64,000 nt of DNA from Imperialibacter sp040222815. Lineage in GTDB: Bacteria > Bacteroidota > Bacteroidia > Cytophagales > Cyclobacteriaceae. The notes beneath the pieces were generated by a model that was not told the DNA's origin, made no database searches, and saw nothing but the letters and a program-made list of their open reading frames with translations. A program made the translations under genes and the position numbers. The stretch spans positions 186,001-250,000 of the forward strand of contig NZ_JAVKCH010000048.1 of the NCBI RefSeq assembly GCF_040222815.1, read 5' to 3'. Below are positions 1-7,903 of this stretch, one piece after another (position 1 is the first letter of the stretch; each line of letters starts with the position of its first letter).

Positions 1-86
1 ACAAGTATTTTGAAGCCTTCTAGCTCTTTTTTGAAATATTGATGGATAATGTCTTTCATACCTACAGTAAAGGTATGAAATGGAAA

Positions 87-248
87 CTACAGATCGTCTA
101 TTCTTCTGTAACTGCTGTCTCGCCTGACAGCCACATCGTAAAATGTATCGTCGTCGTCGGTGTCGTCACTGGTTACAACCACCGTCTTGTCGTAAGTGTT
201 GTCCCACAAGTCAAAGTATAAATCGTCTAGTTCTCTTTCTGCTTCCAT
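87..248 (-). CDS. small acidic protein, unrecognised (53 aa)
   Basis: A 53-residue reading frame starts at the ATG whose complement lies at 246-248 and ends at a TAG. Its product is strongly acidic in the middle (a run DDTDDDD) with a basic, tyrosine-containing tail (RRDSSYRRIDDL), and its third codon positions look used rather than random. It would be transcribed divergently from the acetyltransferase at 333. No family is recognised and no signal peptide or membrane segment is visible. It could be spurious. Confidence 0.35.
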   Translation of the reverse strand: MEAERELDDLYFDLWDNTYDKTVVVTSDDTDDDDTFYDVAVRRDSSYRRIDDL

Positions 249-332
249 GTGCCATTGTTTGAAAGCAAGGTATGGCGGGCAGTTTACAACTATCGAAATT
301 ATTTTTTAATCTTAAGTGAAATATTGGTAACA

Positions 333-884
333 ATGACCGCACCTCAAGTGAAGGAACAGTTTGAGACAGAAAGATTGAAAATAAGAAAGATCGTGCCCAC
401 TGATACGCCACATGTGTTCGATACCTATGCGTCGCTTAAAAAGTCGACCAAATACATATCGTGGCCTACTCACAAGTCCGTAGAAAAAGATACCCTGCCT
501 TTTGTAGACTATGCGCTACAAGCATGGAATGCGGGCACCGACTTCACTTACCTGATTTTTGACCTGACTGGCACCCCTGTTGGTTCAATTGGCTTTATCA
601 ATGAAAAGGGCAGAGTGTCTTTTGGCTATATTCTCGGCCCGGCCTTTTGGGGCAAAGGGTTTATTGTGGAGGTGCTAAACGAAATGCTGCCCTGGTTTGC
701 CGCCCAGGTTTGGGTGTATCGCCTGTGGGCGTGCTGCGATGTGGACAACGTTGCTTCGAAGCGGGTGCTGGAAAAGGCTGGGCTTCAATTTGAAGGACGA
801 ATCGCCGACTGGGCTGTATTTCCTAATCAAAAATTTAAAAGCAAAGACTGTTACTTTTTTCACTATCCTTTAATGAAGAGATAG
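333..884 (+). CDS. GNAT family N-acetyltransferase (RimJ-like)
   Basis: The 183-residue product has the layout of the RimJ/RimL branch of GNAT acetyltransferases: a start ETERLKIRKI, a central beta strand followed by the acetyl-CoA loop (FGYILGPAFWGKGF), and the C-terminal N.ASKRVLEKAGLQFEG signature. It would transfer acetyl from acetyl-CoA to an amino group; the substrate cannot be told. The frame is open back to 249, but the ATG at 333 is chosen because homologues start just before the ETERL strand. The last 15 bases overlap the convergent gene at 870. Cytoplasmic; no operon partner. Confidence 0.85.
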   Translation: MTAPQVKEQFETERLKIRKIVPTDTPHVFDTYASLKKSTKYISWPTHKSVEKDTLPFVDYALQAWNAGTDFTYLIFDLTGTPVGSIGFINEKGRVSFGYILGPAFWGKGFIVEVLNEMLPWFAAQVWVYRLWACCDVDNVASKRVLEKAGLQFEGRIADWAVFPNQKFKSKDCYFFHYPLMKR

Positions 885-1346
885 CACCTTTTCAGCGGGC
901 TCAGTAGCATCAGAAATATTCACTTTCTCGACCAACTCATCTTCCAAAGCCGATGCCCATGTTGTCAGGTACTTCACCACATCGTCCCGATAGTTGTGGC
1001 GAAGGTTCCGTTCGGTCAGGGGAAGTTTGCCAAGCACTTCCTGGTCAGAGAGCCTTTCGAGGTGAATAAGGTCTTCCCTGTCAAGTCCTGCGCTTAACAT
1101 TTCGCTGATGAGCAAGTCCATTGGCATGCCACTGGTGGGGCAGAAGTCGTTGATTTGATCCGCCCAGTCGCCATGGCCCCTCATTGCATAGGCGTGAATA
1201 CTGGCCCTTGTTAGCTGAGTAATTTCCTGAGCCAGGTTGCCGCAATTACAGCTGCCCATATGACCCCACATGTAGTTGTTGCCCTTTTTTAGTTTTTCAG
1301 CCGTGCGTCGAATTGCCTGAATCAGGGCCGCATTTGCTCTAGCCAT
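870..1346 (-). CDS. conserved hypothetical protein with CNCG motif (158 aa)
   Basis: This soluble 158-residue protein begins MARANAALIQAIRRTAEKL and carries a conserved-looking core, YMWGHMGSCNCGNLAQEIT, with a closely spaced cysteine pair and histidine that could bind a metal. I associate such sequences with uncharacterised Bacteroidota proteins but know no function. The C-terminal half is helical and charged. It ends inside the 3' end of the convergent acetyltransferase (15-base overlap). The upstream DNA contains TAAATTTT in the minus direction, close to the TAnnTTTG promoter element. Confidence 0.7.
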   Translation of the reverse strand: MARANAALIQAIRRTAEKLKKGNNYMWGHMGSCNCGNLAQEITQLTRASIHAYAMRGHGDWADQINDFCPTSGMPMDLLISEMLSAGLDREDLIHLERLSDQEVLGKLPLTERNLRHNYRDDVVKYLTTWASALEDELVEKVNISDATEPAEKVLSLH

Positions 1347-1396
1347 TCTCTCGTGTTTTGAGTGAAAATTTAATCATCTCCTTGAGATTTTGCTAA

Positions 1397-1990
1397 CTAT
1401 ACGAGAACCTTATTTGTTTGCTTTCTCATGACTTTCGGCCCATACCAGAGCCAGAAGCCCGTGATGGTGAACACAAGAAGGGCCAGGCCAGTAACTGTGG
1501 TATATGCGAGCTTAAAGAGGCCTTTCTGCCATCCGAAGGTGTCGTCGATAATGGAACCGTCGTGGATGTGCTCAATCAAATCCGATAATCTGGTTTCGGT
1601 ATGGAGCACCTCACCGGTGGTGCAGTCTATCTGAAAACTCTTGTAATGATCAGCGAAGAGGACTTTCACTATCCCCTTGTCCTGTCGAATATCAAGCCTG
1701 TCGATCACTGGGGAAAGCGAAGCATCGATAGAGTCGAGAAGATATGCCTGGGCGATCAGCGTTATTTCATTTATTGATTTCCATTCTTGTGGATCGGCTG
1801 ACTGTCCGGTTCTGGTTTTGGCCAGAATCAAATCACCTGAATGCTTTTTCCACCCGAGTAGTAAGCCTGATGTGGACACAATGAAGAAGAATACAAAGAG
1901 AAATGCACCAGTTAGGCGATGCACCTTTCGGAAAACCCTCAACACCTTTGCTTGCGCTTTGCGGGATGTGTTGTTTTCGGAATTACTCAT
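1397..1990 (-). CDS. PepSY-associated transmembrane protein
   Basis: A 197-residue membrane protein of the PepSY-associated TM family. After a basic N-terminus (RKVHRLTGAF) come a first hydrophobic helix (about residues 28-48), a periplasmic PepSY-like domain (about 65-140, with ITLIAQAYL and VKVLFADHYKSFQIDCTTGEVL) and a second helix (about 163-184, ending FWLWYGPKVMRK). Family members are often linked to iron-siderophore reduction or peptidase inhibition, but no such neighbour is present here. The short form (two helices) is common in Bacteroidota. Confidence 0.8.
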   Translation of the reverse strand: MSNSENNTSRKAQAKVLRVFRKVHRLTGAFLFVFFFIVSTSGLLLGWKKHSGDLILAKTRTGQSADPQEWKSINEITLIAQAYLLDSIDASLSPVIDRLDIRQDKGIVKVLFADHYKSFQIDCTTGEVLHTETRLSDLIEHIHDGSIIDDTFGWQKGLFKLAYTTVTGLALLVFTITGFWLWYGPKVMRKQTNKVLV

Positions 1991-2129
1991 TTTAGTTTCC
2001 TTTCTGTTTCTGCGAAACTATCGGATACTGGAATTTATTCCCTCCCGGCTATGGAAATTGTGAAAGGAAGTTGTGAGTTCATGACCAGAAACCGGCAATG
2101 GTACATTCGTCGTGAAGGAACCACTAAAA

Positions 2130-2160
2130 TTTGCTAATATTGCACTTCAACTTAAATTTG
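2130..2160 (+). promoter_or_regulatory. Bacteroidota-type promoter for ribosomal protein THX
   Basis: TTTG at 2130-2133 and TAAATTTG at 2153-2160 are 19 bases apart, matching the housekeeping sigma consensus of Bacteroidota (TTTG, about 19 bases, TAnnTTTG). Transcription would start near 2167, just before the start codon at 2181. This is the best promoter match seen in the window. Confidence 0.7.
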
Positions 2161-2180
2161 CACCGAAAAACATAACTAAA

Positions 2181-2300
2181 ATGGGAAGAGGAGATAAAAA
2201 GACTAGAAAAGGAAAAATCACAATTGCTTCTCACGGCAATTCCAGGCCAGCTAAAGAGAAGAATGAAAAAACCAAAATCCAAAGCCCAAAAGAGTCCTAG
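2181..2300 (+). CDS. 30S ribosomal protein THX family
   Basis: A 39-residue, very basic protein starting MGRGDKKTRKGKI, the signature of the THX small-subunit protein family found in Bacteroidota and Thermus. In Thermus the peptide lies at the head of the 30S subunit. The family usually continues GS.GK.RP; here it is ASHGNSRPAKEKN followed by a lysine-rich tail, consistent with a true member. The frame is open from 2112, but the ATG at 2181 gives the family length and follows a strong promoter. It is a monocistronic unit closed by the hairpin at 2328-2377. Confidence 0.88.
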   Translation: MGRGDKKTRKGKITIASHGNSRPAKEKNEKTKIQSPKES

Positions 2301-2327
2301 GCTCGTTAAAGGTTTTTGGTACTTATG

Positions 2328-2377
2328 AATGTCTCATAGGAAAGACAATAAATCTTGCCTTTGAGACATTTTAATTT
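2328..2377 (+). terminator. long hairpin with T-rich tail after THX
   Basis: AATGTCTCA (2328-2336) pairs perfectly with TGAGACATT (2362-2370). Inside it, AGG/CCT and AAG/CTT continue the stem around a short loop, and TTAATTT follows. It probably terminates the THX transcript; because it lies only 21 bases before the next start codon (2391) it could also act in the leader of that gene. Confidence 0.6.
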
Positions 2378-2390
2378 AAAAGGAATCCAA

Positions 2391-3119
2391 ATGAGGCTTT
2401 TTCGGGTTTTCATCTTCATTGCGGCTTGTCTGTCTGGGGTTTCTGTATCTGGCCAGGAAACTGATAAAACGGCTACAGCTCCCACTGGCAGCAGCAAAGG
2501 AGGAGCATGGGGCTATTTTGGCTTGCGTGGAGGTGCGCATTTCAGTGAAGTGCTTTTCAGCGATACGTTCAGGCCTGTGAATATGCAGACGAGCTTTGTT
2601 TACGGCAAACAATATGGTGCTGTTGGAAAGCTCTTTCTGGCGGAACATGCGGGTATTCAAGTGGAAGTAAACTACATCGAGAAAGGCTATAAGCAGCTCC
2701 TCGACTCGGGTTTTTATACCACCAAAATGAATTATTTGGAAATCCCCTTGCTGATGAATGCCTATCTCGGAAAGCAAAAGACCCAATTTTTTGTGAACAT
2801 GGGGCCCTACCTGGAGATATTCCTCAATCAGAAGGACGAACTGCAGGGAGTGGTGAAGGAAGGCGAAGAGTTTTATCGGTTTGATCCGAATGTTGATCGA
2901 ACCATAGGTTATGGGCTGAGAGCATCGGGAGGGCTCAACAGACTATTCACCTTCGGGCTGCTACAGCTTGAAGGAGGTCTGGAGGTCACCATCAGCGATA
3001 TGATTTTTTCAAACAGGCTCCTTTCTACTATCCCCGACAGCTCAAAGCACCTGGTAGGCTTTGTGTCTTTGGCCTACATGATTCCTATAGGTAAAAAGCC
3101 TGACACTGGCGGACAGTAA
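2391..3119 (+). CDS. outer membrane beta-barrel protein (PorT-like)
   Basis: A 242-residue exported protein with a cleavable signal peptide (MRLFRVFIFIAACLSGVSVSGQ) followed by a short serine/glycine linker and alternating amphipathic strands ending in ...GFVSLAYMIPIG. The opening strand GYFGLRGGAHFSEV and later NYIEKGYK, YLEIPLLMNAYLG and FFVNMGPYLEIF are typical of the small 8-10-strand PorT-like outer-membrane barrels of Bacteroidota. The ATG at 2391 is preferred over the in-frame upstream 2355 because it directly precedes the signal peptide. Function beyond outer-membrane location is not known. Confidence 0.8.
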   Translation: MRLFRVFIFIAACLSGVSVSGQETDKTATAPTGSSKGGAWGYFGLRGGAHFSEVLFSDTFRPVNMQTSFVYGKQYGAVGKLFLAEHAGIQVEVNYIEKGYKQLLDSGFYTTKMNYLEIPLLMNAYLGKQKTQFFVNMGPYLEIFLNQKDELQGVVKEGEEFYRFDPNVDRTIGYGLRASGGLNRLFTFGLLQLEGGLEVTISDMIFSNRLLSTIPDSSKHLVGFVSLAYMIPIGKKPDTGGQ

Positions 3120-3315
3120 TCCCCACGTTTTCAAATTTACATCACAACCAGAAAGAAAGCAGCATCCCCGCTATCGGTACGTGACGCTGAGTTCGTTATG
3201 GCGCCTTTTGCCGATCTTAAAAGATCCGCCCAGAGTTTTTGAAGAAAAAGAGTACCTGCAAATGGTTACGAAATCGTTTGCTGAATTAAATTTGTGTTAA
3301 CATTATTTATTATTC

Positions 3316-3348
3316 TTTGTATATTATCTAATGAAATGATTAATTTTG
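3316..3348 (+). promoter_or_regulatory. promoter for the 86-aa protein
   Basis: TTTG at 3316-3319 and TAATTTTG at 3341-3348, separated by 21 bases, match the Bacteroidota consensus. The predicted start near 3354 gives a leader of about 40 bases before the ATG at 3394. A second -7-like TAAATTTG lies at 3287-3294 without an upstream partner. Confidence 0.55.
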
Positions 3349-3393
3349 TGCGTAATTAACAAAAATATCATCACTCTATTAAGCATTACTATT

Positions 3394-3654
3394 ATGGCTA
3401 CTTCGGCTAATGAGAAAATTGAGATGGCTTGCGTTGAGGCACGTGAGAAACTCGCACAACTGGGGATTGAAGAGAAAATTCAAGCGGAGCTGGACTGGGT
3501 ACTTGGAAGTTTCAGGAATGACCAAAACTCGTCTGGATTGTATGAGATAGGAGCAAAGGCCTTGAAGGCACTTGTGAAATATAAAAAAGACAAACCCAAA
3601 GCCATCACCAAGAAAATGATTGATGAGCTTGAAAAAGCATTGAAAGCGAAATAA
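3394..3654 (+). CDS. small helical protein, unrecognised (86 aa)
   Basis: An 86-residue cytoplasmic protein, mostly alpha-helical and lysine-rich at the C-terminus (ALKALVKYKKDKPKAITKKMIDELEKALKAK). No catalytic motif, signal peptide or membrane segment. The start at 3394 is chosen from ATG placement and the promoter at 3316-3348; an upstream in-frame TTG at 3346 lies inside that promoter. It stands alone, followed by the structured region at 3673-3787. I know of no function. Confidence 0.65.
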   Translation: MATSANEKIEMACVEAREKLAQLGIEEKIQAELDWVLGSFRNDQNSSGLYEIGAKALKALVKYKKDKPKAITKKMIDELEKALKAK

Positions 3655-3672
3655 AATATTTTCTACACACAG

Positions 3673-3787
3673 AGCTGTTTCAATAGACAGTTGCGAATTT
3701 GGCGGTAGACCAAATGTCGGTATTTTGAAAGCGAACCTCCCTTTTAATCAGGCTCGTCAGTCAACTATCGTTGAAACAGCTTTTTCT
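3673..3787 (+). ncRNA. candidate structured RNA (6S-like layout) or long terminator
   Basis: The outer arms AGCTGTTTCAA (3673-3683) and TTGAAACAGCT (3771-3781) pair perfectly over 11 bases, followed by a T-run (3781-3785). Inside, AGTTG (3689-3693) pairs with CAACT (3762-3766) after a small internal loop, and ATTTGG/CCAAAT (3697-3702 / 3710-3715) forms an apical-side hairpin. A closing stem, internal bubbles and about 110-base length recall 6S-type RNAs of Bacteroidota, but I cannot check a covariance model. No clear promoter was found just upstream, so a read-through terminator of the preceding gene is the alternative. Confidence 0.4.
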
Positions 3788-3854
3788 TCACTTCCCATCC
3801 CAAGACTTCACAAACCTTTAATCACAGTTCTGTTAGGTACTGTATCATAATTGC

Positions 3855-3862
3855 TATTTTTG
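3855..3862 (+). promoter_or_regulatory. -7 element upstream of the histidine kinase
   Basis: TATTTTTG fits TAnnTTTG exactly; 19 bases upstream lies only a weak -33 candidate (GTTA, 3832-3835). The start would be near 3869, giving a leader of about 28 bases for the kinase at 3897. Confidence 0.45.
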
Positions 3863-3896
3863 CTGTGTCAGTGATTTTAGGCGCACCCATGCTTCA

Positions 3897-5819
3897 ATGA
3901 AAGGAAGGAAGATACTTTTTATACTATTGTTCTTGATGAGTGGGTCGGTGCCCCCCTTGTTTGGGAAACACTTTTATCAGGAACCAGCGAAACCATCTCA
4001 CGATCACGTCTCGCTTGTCGACAGCATTAATCATCTTGCCAGCGTTTTTCTTAGAACTGAGCCCGATTCAGCACAAGTACTGATCACCGAAGCGCTGGAA
4101 GTTTCCCGGCAGTATGACTACACGGGAGGCGTTGCAAGGGCGTTATTTCTACAGGGCAACTACTATCAAAACAGAGGCCAGCTAGAGCTTGCTTACAGGA
4201 CTTTTTACGAATCGCTTCAACTACATGAGGCTCAGAAGGATAAAAAAAGTGTTGCGGAATGTTATAATAGTATTGGCGATGTTTTCAGGAGACAAAGGAA
4301 CTACAGGGAGGCAAGCAGAAACTATGATTTATCCTTTGCGTTGGCCAACGAAATAGGAGACTCGGCGCTCGTTTCGGAGAATATCAATAATTTTGGGGAC
4401 GTTTTCAGAGATCAAAAAGACTACAGTTCGGCCATTCTTCGGTATAACGAAGCGCTCGAAATTGACCTAAAAATAAACAATGGCTACGGCGTAACCGATG
4501 GCTACAATAACCTGGGTGATGTGTACCTCTACCTGGAAGACTATGACCAGGCCATATCATACTACAATCGTGCACTGAGGCTGGCTGAGTCAATGAATAA
4601 CCAGCTGGAGGTGGCAGACAACCTCAATAAACTCGGCCGGGCTTATGCTGCAAAAGACGATCTGGAAACTGCTTTGTTTTACTCGAAGCTGGCAGCCACG
4701 GTTAGCGGCAGAATCAGGCTTACCGAGGAGCTTATGGAAGCCTACTACAGCCTGGCGGAGGTGTACCAACGGGTGGGCAGGTATGACAAGGCACTTGAAA
4801 GCCATATGCTGTATTCCAAGTTTCAGGATTCACTGCTTGACGTCAGGTCTGTTCGCAAAATATCGGAACTACAGTTTTTGTTTGAATCGGAGCAGAAAGA
4901 CAGTGAAATTCTATTAAAAGAGGCCGAACTTGAAACTCAGTCTGTTCAGCTCAAATGGCTGATTACGGCGGTAATACTGCTGATCATTTTGGCACTGGTG
5001 TTTTATAGAAACTACATTTCAAAGCAAAGAGTTAACAACAAGTTGATAGCTCAGCAGGAGGAAATCAAACACCAGACCGAAAGCCTTGAAGAAAAGAACC
5101 GACAGCTGAAGATCATCAATGAAGAAAAAAATGAGATCATTGGCATGGTGGCGCACGACCTGAGAGCCCCAATCAACCAGGTCATGTCGGTGGTTAACCT
5201 TATGCACTATGAAAAGGAAACCTTTTCCGACGATATGGTTTCCTATCTGAGTATTATGGAACGGGCTACGACGAGGATGAAATTCATGGTGAGTGAGATT
5301 CTTGATGCAGAAGCGATAGAAAACACTACTTTCAACATGGATATTGAAAATGTCGACCTGCGTGAAATTATTGAAGAGGAGAAGAAGAATTACCGGTTAT
5401 ATGCCGATAAGAAGAAGTTAAAACTGACTACCGAACTAGTGGGAAACCCTGCTTGCGCCAGGGTTGACAAAAATATTTACCGGAATATAATAGAAAACCT
5501 TGTTTCCAATGCGCTGAAATACTCTCCCGAAGGAAAAGAGATCAAGTTGATCCTTCGGTTTGAAGCTGACAAAGTGATCACTTCGGTGAAGGACGATGGG
5601 CCTGGGCTTAGTGATGAAGATATGAAGAGGGTTTTTGGGAAATATCAGAGGCTAAGTGCTCAGCCAACGGGAGGAGAGGAAAGCATTGGACTTGGGTTGT
5701 CGCTGGTGAAAAAATTCACGGAAGCCATGAACGGAGAGGTGTGGTGTGAAAGCACAGAAGGAAATGGTGCCGAATTTTTTGTGTCATTTGAAAAAGTAAC
5801 TTCCAATTCAAACAAATAA
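3897..5819 (+). CDS. TPR-domain sensor histidine kinase
   Basis: A 640-residue membrane sensor kinase. Order: signal-like N-terminus (1-24), a tandem TPR array (about 45-310) presumably in the periplasm, a short coiled region, one membrane helix (about 354-372), a cytoplasmic coiled coil (380-412), the HisKA domain with phospho-acceptor His420 in MVAHDLRAPINQ, and the HATPase domain with N-box NIIENLVSNALKYS (530-543), G1 DDGPG (566-570) and G2 GLGLSL (598-603). All catalytic motifs are intact. No response regulator lies beside it; the nearest are about 29 kb (34818) and 38 kb (43951) away, so the partner is unknown. Six bases separate it from the phosphatase gene, suggesting an operon. Confidence 0.92.
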   Translation: MKGRKILFILLFLMSGSVPPLFGKHFYQEPAKPSHDHVSLVDSINHLASVFLRTEPDSAQVLITEALEVSRQYDYTGGVARALFLQGNYYQNRGQLELAYRTFYESLQLHEAQKDKKSVAECYNSIGDVFRRQRNYREASRNYDLSFALANEIGDSALVSENINNFGDVFRDQKDYSSAILRYNEALEIDLKINNGYGVTDGYNNLGDVYLYLEDYDQAISYYNRALRLAESMNNQLEVADNLNKLGRAYAAKDDLETALFYSKLAATVSGRIRLTEELMEAYYSLAEVYQRVGRYDKALESHMLYSKFQDSLLDVRSVRKISELQFLFESEQKDSEILLKEAELETQSVQLKWLITAVILLIILALVFYRNYISKQRVNNKLIAQQEEIKHQTESLEEKNRQLKIINEEKNEIIGMVAHDLRAPINQVMSVVNLMHYEKETFSDDMVSYLSIMERATTRMKFMVSEILDAEAIENTTFNMDIENVDLREIIEEEKKNYRLYADKKKLKLTTELVGNPACARVDKNIYRNIIENLVSNALKYSPEGKEIKLILRFEADKVITSVKDDGPGLSDEDMKRVFGKYQRLSAQPTGGEESIGLGLSLVKKFTEAMNGEVWCESTEGNGAEFFVSFEKVTSNSNK

Positions 5820-5825
5820 ACATCA

Positions 5826-6911
5826 ATGTATCTAGCTAAAAGAATTCTTGTGCTGCTATTGGCAATAGTGGCATCCTGCAATCCTCCAAAGGAGGTTCCG
5901 ACTCAGCCTGAGAAAAAGGCCGTGAAGAATATAATCTTCATGGTGGGCGATGGTATGGGATTAACCCAGGCAACCGCCGGTCTTGTTGCCAACAACTTTA
6001 AGCTTAATCTTGAGCGGGTGCAGTATGTGGGGCTAAGTAAAACTTTTTCCAGCGATGCACTGATAACTGACTCAGCTGCTGGTGCTACAGCTTTTTCTAC
6101 TGGTGAGAAGAGCTACAATGGAGCCATTGGTGTTATGCCTGACTCCACTTCCCGAGAAACCATACTCGAAACAGCTGGCAGTAAAGGTCTGGCAAGTGGC
6201 CTGATCGCAGTTTGCACGATTACACATGCTACTCCTGGTTCCTTTTATGCCCACCAGCCTTCCCGAAACATGCATGAAGAAATTGCTTCAGATATGATTG
6301 ACTCACCACTCAACTATTTTGTCGGCGGAGGGAGAAAGTATTTTGCAACCCGAAAAGACAGCACTAGCATATTGCCGGCGCTGGAGGAAAAAGGATTCAG
6401 TTTTGTTGAAAGCCTGGACGCATTCAAAAGCAGTTCGTCAGAGAAAATTGGCTATTTTATAGCCGATGGTGACCCTGCCCCTGTGGCTAAAGGCAGAGGG
6501 CCAATCTTGAGCGACGCTGTAGAAGCGATGCTACCAAAGCTTTCGAATGACCCAGAGGGCTTCTTTTTGATGGTAGAAGGTTCTCAGATTGATTGGGGTG
6601 GGCACTCCAACGACTCTGACTATATCACCTCTGAGATGATCGATTTTGACAACGCCATAGGCAAAGTGCTCGACTTTGCTGCGAAAGATGGTAACACCCT
6701 GGTGGTGATTACTGCGGATCATGAAACCGGTGGCTTCTCCATCGCTGAGGCAGAAGACCCATGGAAGTTTGAGCCCAAGTTCACTACGGGTCATCACACT
6801 GGTACTATGGTTCCTGTATACGCATTTGGTGCTGGGTCTGAAGCCTTTGCCGGCATCTACCACAACACGGAGATTTACCACAAGATGATGAAGGCCTACG
6901 GCTGGAAATAA
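5826..6911 (+). CDS. alkaline phosphatase, lipoprotein
   Basis: A 361-residue PhoA-superfamily alkaline phosphatase. A lipobox (LLAIVASC, Cys18) suggests a lipid-anchored, periplasmic or surface enzyme. Catalytic features are present: VGDGMG with metal ligand Asp42, the nucleophile region TDSAAGA (Ser83), EGSQIDWGGH (Glu251, Asp256, His260), TADHETGG (Asp298, His299) and GHHTG (His323/324). It would hydrolyse phosphate monoesters using two zinc and one magnesium ion. It follows the histidine kinase by six bases and may be co-transcribed, hinting at a phosphate-related signal, but no Pho box was recognised. Confidence 0.92.
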   Translation: MYLAKRILVLLLAIVASCNPPKEVPTQPEKKAVKNIIFMVGDGMGLTQATAGLVANNFKLNLERVQYVGLSKTFSSDALITDSAAGATAFSTGEKSYNGAIGVMPDSTSRETILETAGSKGLASGLIAVCTITHATPGSFYAHQPSRNMHEEIASDMIDSPLNYFVGGGRKYFATRKDSTSILPALEEKGFSFVESLDAFKSSSSEKIGYFIADGDPAPVAKGRGPILSDAVEAMLPKLSNDPEGFFLMVEGSQIDWGGHSNDSDYITSEMIDFDNAIGKVLDFAAKDGNTLVVITADHETGGFSIAEAEDPWKFEPKFTTGHHTGTMVPVYAFGAGSEAFAGIYHNTEIYHKMMKAYGWK

Positions 6912-6920
6912 CCTAGAAAG

Positions 6921-6962
6921 TGTTTTGAGCTTCCGGCACATTCTGGCTGGAAGCCCAAAACA
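6921..6962. terminator. bidirectional hairpin between convergent genes
   Basis: TGTTTTG (6921-6927) and GCTTCC (6929-6934) pair with GGAAGC (6949-6954) and CAAAACA (6956-6962) across one mismatch and a 14-base loop. It sits exactly between the converging phosphatase and T9SS cargo genes and is likely to terminate both. T-tracts are short on either side. Confidence 0.65.
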
Positions 6963-6976
6963 TTTGCTTCAAAATG

Positions 6977-7819
6977 TTACTTGATAATACTCACTTCGCC
7001 TTTCCATGTCTTACCCTTTATCGAGTTGGTGAGCGTATAAAAGTAGACGCCTGACGGCCAATCTCCGCCAGCCCAATCATTTTGATAGTCTTCAGTTTCA
7101 AAAGCCATGTCGCCGTCTCTGCTCACTACCTTGAGAGAAGACAAAGGCTTGATTCCTTTGATAAAAAAATGATCATTGAATCCGTCCCCGTTAGGTGTAA
7201 AAGCCGAGGGAATAATCAGTGGTTCCTCAATCAGGTCGAAATTATCTATAAGGATATTGCCATTCGTTGCACGATTGCCTTCAGGGGTTGCTACAAAAAT
7301 CAGATACCTCAAGTTTTCCATTTCAGGCCGGATTACTTCCTCAAAGTGTATCCAATCTGTGTTATCCACCAAGGGGGATTGCCATAAAAGCTCCTCTGTA
7401 AGGCAGCTTTCCGTTCCTCCGTAAACTGTCAACTTAATTGGCCGGTTCACCCATATGAAAGTGCTGTTATCATCATAACCCATGTCATCGGCATGAGCCA
7501 GGCTTACGCTGATCACATAAGGGAAGCCCGCAATCATCGGGAGGTTCAGTCTGGTTTCCATGTCCTCCCTCACTTCAAAGGGTTCGAAAGCGAGACTCCG
7601 GGTAACTATACCCATGTATGTGTTGCCATCGTCGGCTGGCAAAGTCACACCATAAGAAAAAGGTTGGGTATCCGGTGTGCTGTCGTCGGAACAGGGGTAC
7701 CAGAAAGCTGGTGGTCTGTTGGGGCGGTTCGCTCCTTCAAATGATTTGTTGTTGACCAGCTGAGCCCAGCCGGTCTGTTGAAACGTACAAGCAAATAATA
7801 ACAATACCAGGTTCTTCAT
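6977..7819 (-). CDS. exported protein with type B T9SS sorting domain
   Basis: A 280-residue secreted protein: signal peptide (1-19, ending TGWAQ), a galactose-binding-like beta domain (about 22-197, with LVNNKSFEG and ILIDNFDLIEE), and a C-terminal gliding/type IX sorting domain opening PSAFTPNGDGFNDHF (204-218) and ending TWKGEVSIIK. This CHU_C/type B signal directs secretion by the type IX system with PorV-type partners. No enzyme motif is visible; it may bind a surface or sugar. Confidence 0.88.
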   Translation of the reverse strand: MKNLVLLLFACTFQQTGWAQLVNNKSFEGANRPNRPPAFWYPCSDDSTPDTQPFSYGVTLPADDGNTYMGIVTRSLAFEPFEVREDMETRLNLPMIAGFPYVISVSLAHADDMGYDDNSTFIWVNRPIKLTVYGGTESCLTEELLWQSPLVDNTDWIHFEEVIRPEMENLRYLIFVATPEGNRATNGNILIDNFDLIEEPLIIPSAFTPNGDGFNDHFFIKGIKPLSSLKVVSRDGDMAFETEDYQNDWAGGDWPSGVYFYTLTNSIKGKTWKGEVSIIK

Positions 7820-7903
7820 TCAGTTAAATATCGCCTGAGGCTTTTTAATTCAATGACAATTTCTGGCTCTACACAAACACCTAAAGGTAAACAGAATTTA
7901 GCC

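Noticed and set aside
39..221. Plus-strand open frame of 60 codons at the left edge
   Set aside because: Valine-rich, low-complexity translation with no family features; it lies opposite the more protein-like acidic minus-strand frame 87-248.
3287..3294. TAAATTTG as promoter of the 86-aa gene
   Set aside because: No TTTG at the proper distance upstream; the element pair at 3316-3348 fits better.
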